Source: a virus. From it: a stretch of DNA of 24,624 nt. Shown here piece after piece: positions 20,025 to 24,624 of this stretch; within the stretch, counting starts at the first letter, position 1; each line of letters begins with the position of its first letter. Location: the IMG/VR virus record IMGVR_UViG_3300029319_000486, positions 1-24,624 of that record; one strand, given 5' to 3'. The position numbers and the translations under genes are program-made. The notes beneath the pieces are model-generated. The model was not told the DNA's origin. It saw nothing but the letters and a program-made list of their open reading frames with translations, and did no database searches.

Positions 20025-20258
20025 TTATTTAAAAAAATCTTTAAAACCCATGATTGTAAGACTGACTATTCCTGTAACCACCATCCCCCAAATAACCATT
20101 CTTATACGAAAACTAACCTTTTCATGCAAAACTCTTTGGTTTCTAAGGTAAATAAAATCTCTTTGTGCCTCATGCACATCATCTGGATTTAGGCCAAATT
20201 TTTCTAAAACTTGTTCTACTGTGTCTTCTACTACTTTTTCGACTTCATGTTTTTCCAT
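20025..20258 (-). CDS. Small single-pass membrane phage protein
   Basis: 77 residues. EQVLEKFGLNPDDVHEAQRDFIYLRNQRVLHEKV is a phrase I recognise from a widespread small phage membrane protein, followed by one transmembrane helix (residues about 52-72, MVIWGMVVTGIVSLTIMG). Sits one base after the large virion gene's stop. Function unknown; position near lysis genes is common. Confidence 0.72.
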   Translation of the reverse strand: MEKHEVEKVVEDTVEQVLEKFGLNPDDVHEAQRDFIYLRNQRVLHEKVSFRIRMVIWGMVVTGIVSLTIMGFKDFFK

Positions 20259-20259
20259 A

Positions 20260-23200
20260 TTAGTTTCCTACATATTTTGACACATCAATATTATAGAACT
20301 CTTCTAACGCTTGTATTTGTTCTACTATTTCTGGTCTTGTGTTTTTAGATGATGTTTTAAGTTCTTTATCTACTTTACCTAAGAAAGCATCTCTAATCAT
20401 TCTTCTTACACCATCTTTATTAATATCAAGACCATCTGCTATAGCCTCTTCAATAATTTTAGTAAGCTCTATTCTTAATCTTGGTAAGTCTGTGCCAAAC
20501 TTTGTAACAGCTAAATTTATATCTGTTCTAAATAATTCTAAACTATTGTTTCTGTTTTCTTTTTGTTTTCTAACATTTTCAGATATGTCTTTTAATTGTG
20601 ATATTTTAGTAGGCATAAAACCAAATGTCATTCTAAATACATCTGACATATTTACTTCATAATCTAAGCTACTGTTTCTATATGGATTTACATATTTAGG
20701 TTTTTGATTTCCATTTAATGTTTCTGTCATAGCATTTGTAAATACCTCTGGATCAGAAAATATTGTGCTAAGAGGCATGCCACCTGCTGTAGCTTCTACA
20801 CTTTTCAATACTTTAAATGCAGGAGATAAATTTACAAGATGATCAACAACAGTAGCACCTTCTTGTTTTAACGCATCAAATTGTAGGATTGTGCTTGCAA
20901 AAGGCCCATAAAAATCTCTTATCTCGTTAGGTAAAAATCTGTCACCAAAACCAACTCTGTTTACTAGGTCAACACCAAAGCCACCGCCATCTGGATGTAC
21001 GACAGCAGGAAAACCTCTTGTAATAAATTGACCTACCATGCCATTCAAATCACCTTTAGCTGATTCATTTATTGCCCACTTAGTTAATTCTTCTTCACTA
21101 TCGTAACCAAATAAACCTTTAATAACTGCATTAATTAATGCATATGCAGGATGACCAAGTGCACCTGCTAACATAAATGTTGCCGCCATAAATCTTGGTA
21201 TTTCTGCACCTCTAAGTCCAGTAATAAATACTATCTCTTGTATTAACCAGTTCTTAAATTGTAAAGGCACACGCAAAAATACATTACGAAGAACCTCTGG
21301 TTTAGCCGCATTGTCATAACTAAACTGTTGTTGTCTTACAGAGAACTGTCCTTGTTTAATTTGTTGTGCTAAATTTTTACCTTGTTTTTCAGCTTTAGTC
21401 ATACCTGCAAAAAACGATGTTGCTCTGTTGATTGTTTCTGCACTTTGAAACCACATCATAGATATTTGACCAAGTTTAGATTGTTCTTCAAATATATCTG
21501 GTGCTCTATCGCTATAAAAGTAAGATGACTTAACTTCAACCTTATCAGCTAATAATTTAGCATCCATAGCGGCTTTTACTTTAGCTTCACTAAAATCTTT
21601 TCTGTTTTTAATAATATTTTCGTAATCGTTTCTAGCTAATCTATACAAAGCAGATAAAGCTCTACGCATACCTGCGGCTGTATTTACTGCTCCTTCTTTA
21701 GAATAAGTATTTAAACCTATTTGTGATAAGTTTACTATGGCACTTGACAAGTTAAAGAAAGCACCTAATTTAAAATGTGCTGATAGGGATAGCATATCGC
21801 CTGTAACTGCACGGGATTTTCTTGTGGTTCTTCCAACAGATCTACCAATTAAAATTCCTGTTGTTCCAAGTAATACTAAAGGCACTGTGGCAACACCCGC
21901 AACACCCGCACTTATTGCCCCTATCCCTGCCGCATAATAAATCTTTTTGTTAGAAACAACTGATTTTTCAAATTGATTCAATAAACCATCAATCAAGGTT
22001 TCAAATTGTTGTGGTCTATTGTTTAAATCATTCCAATATTTTTCTAACCAATCTGCAATAGGTCTAGCTTCTGGTGAAACCTCACTAGGTTCACCCCAAC
22101 CTTTTCTTTCCATTAAATTTACATAATCATATTTTAATTCATCCATGTAAACATACTTAGCAACAGAGCCAGAAAATACTCTAAATACTTTATCTAAGTT
22201 TTTATCATAACCTGCAACTCCTCTTCTTTTAAGAGAAAACTCTGGAATAACTCTTCTACCTTTTCTTCTTATTACTTGTTGAACAGTTCCTACTAATTCT
22301 TCAGCAGTATATTTTTCAGATAAACCATTAACTACCCCATTCATAACAGATCTGTATTCTTGATCATTTAATACTGTAGGATCATTTGCATAAACACGCA
22401 TGTCATTAACAGGTTCTATAACTATCTCTGCATCTGGATTAGCTTTTACATATTCTTGTGCACCTTTGATTGCATCTTCTTTACTTCTATAAAACAAAGT
22501 ATTTTTGCTAGACTCTTGTGCACTTTGTATCTCTTCTATTTCTTTTTCAGTTCTACCTTGTGCCCTTAAACCCTCTATAACTTCTGGTGTTAATCCCGGA
22601 GTAATTAAATTTTCATAAACTTCTTGTCCGTTTTCATCTAAACCTGCGTATATTTTAAGTTTAAATGCACCAAAAAATTTATGCGGTATATAGCCAACTC
22701 TTCTTCTTACAGAACTATCTTGTAGTTTGTTTTCTTCTTGATAGAATTGTTCAAATGCTTTTAAGAATTTATTTTTAGTGCCAACAGTTTTATCAGCTAA
22801 TTGTAAAGATATTATTTGACTATCTATTTTATTTAATTCAAATAAATTAGTTTGAGGATTACCAACTCCAGTTCTTATTTTACGCATTAAATTAGATCTT
22901 TGTACCATTAATCTTTTTAAATCTGTCAGACTATCTGGTGCAACAAGTGCTTGTAATCTATTTCTAATTAATGCTTGTGCAGATCTAGTATTAGATAACA
23001 TAAATCTTCTATGATTATCTATGTATCTACCTATTGTATCAAATAGTTTTCTAAACTCTTGGTACATGTTTATTTCACTATCAGTGAATGTTACGTTAGA
23101 TACTTTGTTTATTTCTGATTGACTAAAACCTTGATCTTTTAATTCTTGTACCTCTTTAGGTGTAAGTTTAAAACCTTGTTTCAACTCTTCATTTGTAAAT

Positions 23201-24624
23201 GTTCTTTGTGCACCATCTCCTACAAATAACAAATCTGTTACCTTGCCAAAGTTAGCGTCTTTATATTTCTTTCTAATTTTTTTATATCTATCTAAAAAAG
23301 TTTTAGATCTTACTCTTATTTTAGTTTGATAATCTATTGCTTTTTCTACTAAGTTTATAATACCAGAATCTTTAAAAGCTCTTTTTGCTAAAGTATATGT
23401 AGGTAGAATATGTTTTAATACTTTTATAGAAGCAGATGGTAAAGTTTGATTGCTAATGTCATTTTTCACTTTAGGTGATAAAGTAATGTTATCTAAAGCT
23501 TCTTGATTTTTACTTATATGTGGTTCTTGTCTTTTATTTATTTTTGGATTTTGTCTTCTTTTAAATACACTCAATAACTGTGTAATTGTATTTCTTTGTC
23601 TTTTTCTTGTTTTATCTATATTTCTTTCATCTCGTTTTATAGATCTATAAACTTCCTCTGGTGGTGTTCTAAATGCACCAACACTGTCTCTAGTATTATT
23701 AGGATCTTTACGACTTTGTTCAGCAACATCTTCTTTTGCTTGTATAGCAATGTCTTGATCAGTAGTTTCAAAAGAAAAGTTTTGATCCATTATACTAGAT
23801 ATTGCATATTTAGCAGGCTGTATATTATCGCCATCTTGTATAGGTAATTTTCCTATAACTTTATCTTTGCCAAAAGGTTTAAAGTTTGGCATAAAATCTT
23901 TGTAATCTGGATTTTGTGATATAACTTGTAATAAATTTTTATCTAAAATAAATGTTACATCTTCACCTATTTTCTTTAATACAATATCACCTTTAAATGT
24001 TTTAACTTCTGCTTGACTAGGAGCAAGAACAAAGAATTGAAATACCTCATCAGCGTTTTTAAATCTTTCTGGTATATTAGATCTTGCCTTATCCATTTTA
24101 AAGTTTTTAGGCATAATGATAACTTGTTGTATTTCACCATTATCTCTTTGTAACTTAGCAAAAGATCCACCTTGCAACAAACTTGCACCTGTAACTAAAT
24201 TACCTGTTACAATAAATCTTTTTTCTTGTAGTTCTAAATTACCTTCTTTAAACATATCAAGGATTTTAGTGCCTCTATCCGTAGTTGTTGAAACTATTAA
24301 AGAATTATTTTTATCTATAGCACCATTGTTTTTAATAAATCTTGCATATGATAGTGTCATTACTTGTGCATCACCATCAGCTAAAGCTATTTTAATTTTA
24401 AAACTACCAAGGTTACTGGCAGATTTACCACCTACATGTTCTTTATCTAATATAATACCATGAGCTACAGTAGAATCTTCATCTTTACCTAATCTTATTC
24501 TAACTGAATCACCTATTTTAAATCTGTCGAATTGTGCAAAAGACATTCTTACTGCATTAATTCTATCTTTTTCTGCTTGTAATTTATCTTCTTCTAATCT
24601 TGTTTCTGCATCTACTAATGCTTG
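20260..24624 (-). CDS. Giant internal virion/polyvalent protein (start beyond window)
   Basis: At least 1454 residues: the frame stays open from the ATG at 24546 through the right edge, adding 26 charged residues (QALVDAETRLEEDKLQAEKD and onward), so the real start lies outside. Likely a virion protein carried in the capsid and ejected with the DNA, by length, position and resemblance to LPD38-like large polyvalent proteins (inference). N-terminal small beta modules (VRIRLGKDEDSTVAHGIILD) are followed by charged, basic segments (KTRKRQRNTITQLLSVFKRRQN), a long helical middle, a hydrophobic stretch around residues 868-902 (from the 24546 ATG), then NLSSAIVNLSQIGLNTY, a QQQFSYDNAAKPEVLRNVFLRVPLQFKNW segment and a helical tail. 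No lytic or protease motif is obvious. Confidence 0.72.
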   Translation of the reverse strand, partial: QALVDAETRLEEDKLQAEKDRINAVRMSFAQFDRFKIGDSVRIRLGKDEDSTVAHGIILDKEHVGGKSASNLGSFKIKIALADGDAQVMTLSYARFIKNNGAIDKNNSLIVSTTTDRGTKILDMFKEGNLELQEKRFIVTGNLVTGASLLQGGSFAKLQRDNGEIQQVIIMPKNFKMDKARSNIPERFKNADEVFQFFVLAPSQAEVKTFKGDIVLKKIGEDVTFILDKNLLQVISQNPDYKDFMPNFKPFGKDKVIGKLPIQDGDNIQPAKYAISSIMDQNFSFETTDQDIAIQAKEDVAEQSRKDPNNTRDSVGAFRTPPEEVYRSIKRDERNIDKTRKRQRNTITQLLSVFKRRQNPKINKRQEPHISKNQEALDNITLSPKVKNDISNQTLPSASIKVLKHILPTYTLAKRAFKDSGIINLVEKAIDYQTKIRVRSKTFLDRYKKIRKKYKDANFGKVTDLLFVGDGAQRTFTNEELKQGFKLTPKEVQELKDQGFSQSEINKVSNVTFTDSEINMYQEFRKLFDTIGRYIDNHRRFMLSNTRSAQALIRNRLQALVAPDSLTDLKRLMVQRSNLMRKIRTGVGNPQTNLFELNKIDSQIISLQLADKTVGTKNKFLKAFEQFYQEENKLQDSSVRRRVGYIPHKFFGAFKLKIYAGLDENGQEVYENLITPGLTPEVIEGLRAQGRTEKEIEEIQSAQESSKNTLFYRSKEDAIKGAQEYVKANPDAEIVIEPVNDMRVYANDPTVLNDQEYRSVMNGVVNGLSEKYTAEELVGTVQQVIRRKGRRVIPEFSLKRRGVAGYDKNLDKVFRVFSGSVAKYVYMDELKYDYVNLMERKGWGEPSEVSPEARPIADWLEKYWNDLNNRPQQFETLIDGLLNQFEKSVVSNKKIYYAAGIGAISAGVAGVATVPLVLLGTTGILIGRSVGRTTRKSRAVTGDMLSLSAHFKLGAFFNLSSAIVNLSQIGLNTYSKEGAVNTAAGMRRALSALYRLARNDYENIIKNRKDFSEAKVKAAMDAKLLADKVEVKSSYFYSDRAPDIFEEQSKLGQISMMWFQSAETINRATSFFAGMTKAEKQGKNLAQQIKQGQFSVRQQQFSYDNAAKPEVLRNVFLRVPLQFKNWLIQEIVFITGLRGAEIPRFMAATFMLAGALGHPAYALINAVIKGLFGYDSEEELTKWAINESAKGDLNGMVGQFITRGFPAVVHPDGGGFGVDLVNRVGFGDRFLPNEIRDFYGPFASTILQFDALKQEGATVVDHLVNLSPAFKVLKSVEATAGGMPLSTIFSDPEVFTNAMTETLNGNQKPKYVNPYRNSSLDYEVNMSDVFRMTFGFMPTKISQLKDISENVRKQKENRNNSLELFRTDINLAVTKFGTDLPRLRIELTKIIEEAIADGLDINKDGVRRMIRDAFLGKVDKELKTSSKNTRPEIVEQIQALEEFYNIDVSKYVGN

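Overview
This window looks like part of the genome of a tailed, podovirus-like phage of a marine bacterium. The sequence is very AT-rich, arginine is mostly AGA, and genes are small and tightly packed. It carries a portal protein, both terminase subunits, an exonuclease/ERF recombination pair, a SleB-type lysin, a GTA-type holin and a very large virion protein. The portal type and the lysis/structural block of tiny lysine-rich proteins resemble phages of marine Alphaproteobacteria (SAR11-like hosts). The host is inferred from style and base composition and is not proven. I see no integrase, tRNA, CRISPR array, DNA polymerase, RNA polymerase, reverse transcriptase or major capsid gene here. Both ends cut through genes.

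Layout. (1) 1-4338, minus strand: packaging block, small terminase, large terminase, then portal (cut at position 1). A G-rich 217-bp gap with a strong sigma70-like promoter separates the two terminase genes. (2) 4379-8865, mostly plus strand: small uncharacterised genes arranged as operator-gene(s)-terminator units. Four near-identical palindromes (TTG[A/T]AA-N3-TTTCAA) sit before the units, and a DUF2958 gene faces the other way in the middle. A gene-free stretch at 7610-7989 folds into what looks like a structured RNA with a closing helix and a pseudoknot. The block ends with a zinc-ribbon ORF overlapped by a helix-turn-helix regulator. (3) 8862-10241, minus strand: a DUF1376 replication-type protein, an AT-hook protein and a 20-residue membrane peptide. 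(4) 10285-14701, plus strand: a divergent promoter and structured leader, then a coiled-coil protein, PD-(D/E)XK exonuclease, ERF annealing protein, a small protein with an SSB-like acidic tip, an HNH nuclease, small proteins including a membrane peptide, a DnaA-domain-IV-like protein and three uncharacterised genes, closed by a long-armed terminator. (5) 14943-24624, minus strand: late genes read from the right: a huge virion protein (at least 1454 residues, start outside the window), membrane protein, metallophosphoesterase, DUF3310, SleB hydrolase, a small membrane protein, holin, several uncharacterised proteins, a chain of four tiny basic proteins and a Gly/Thr-rich protein.

How it fits together. 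The plus-strand recombination genes plus the DUF1376 and DnaA-like proteins probably form the early replication/recombination programme. The two minus-strand arms hold packaging, virion and lysis functions. The palindrome set and the small HTH protein are candidates for the early switch. Many gene junctions are ATGA or TAATG overlaps, which suggests translational coupling. Several real genes are under 60 codons and easily missed.
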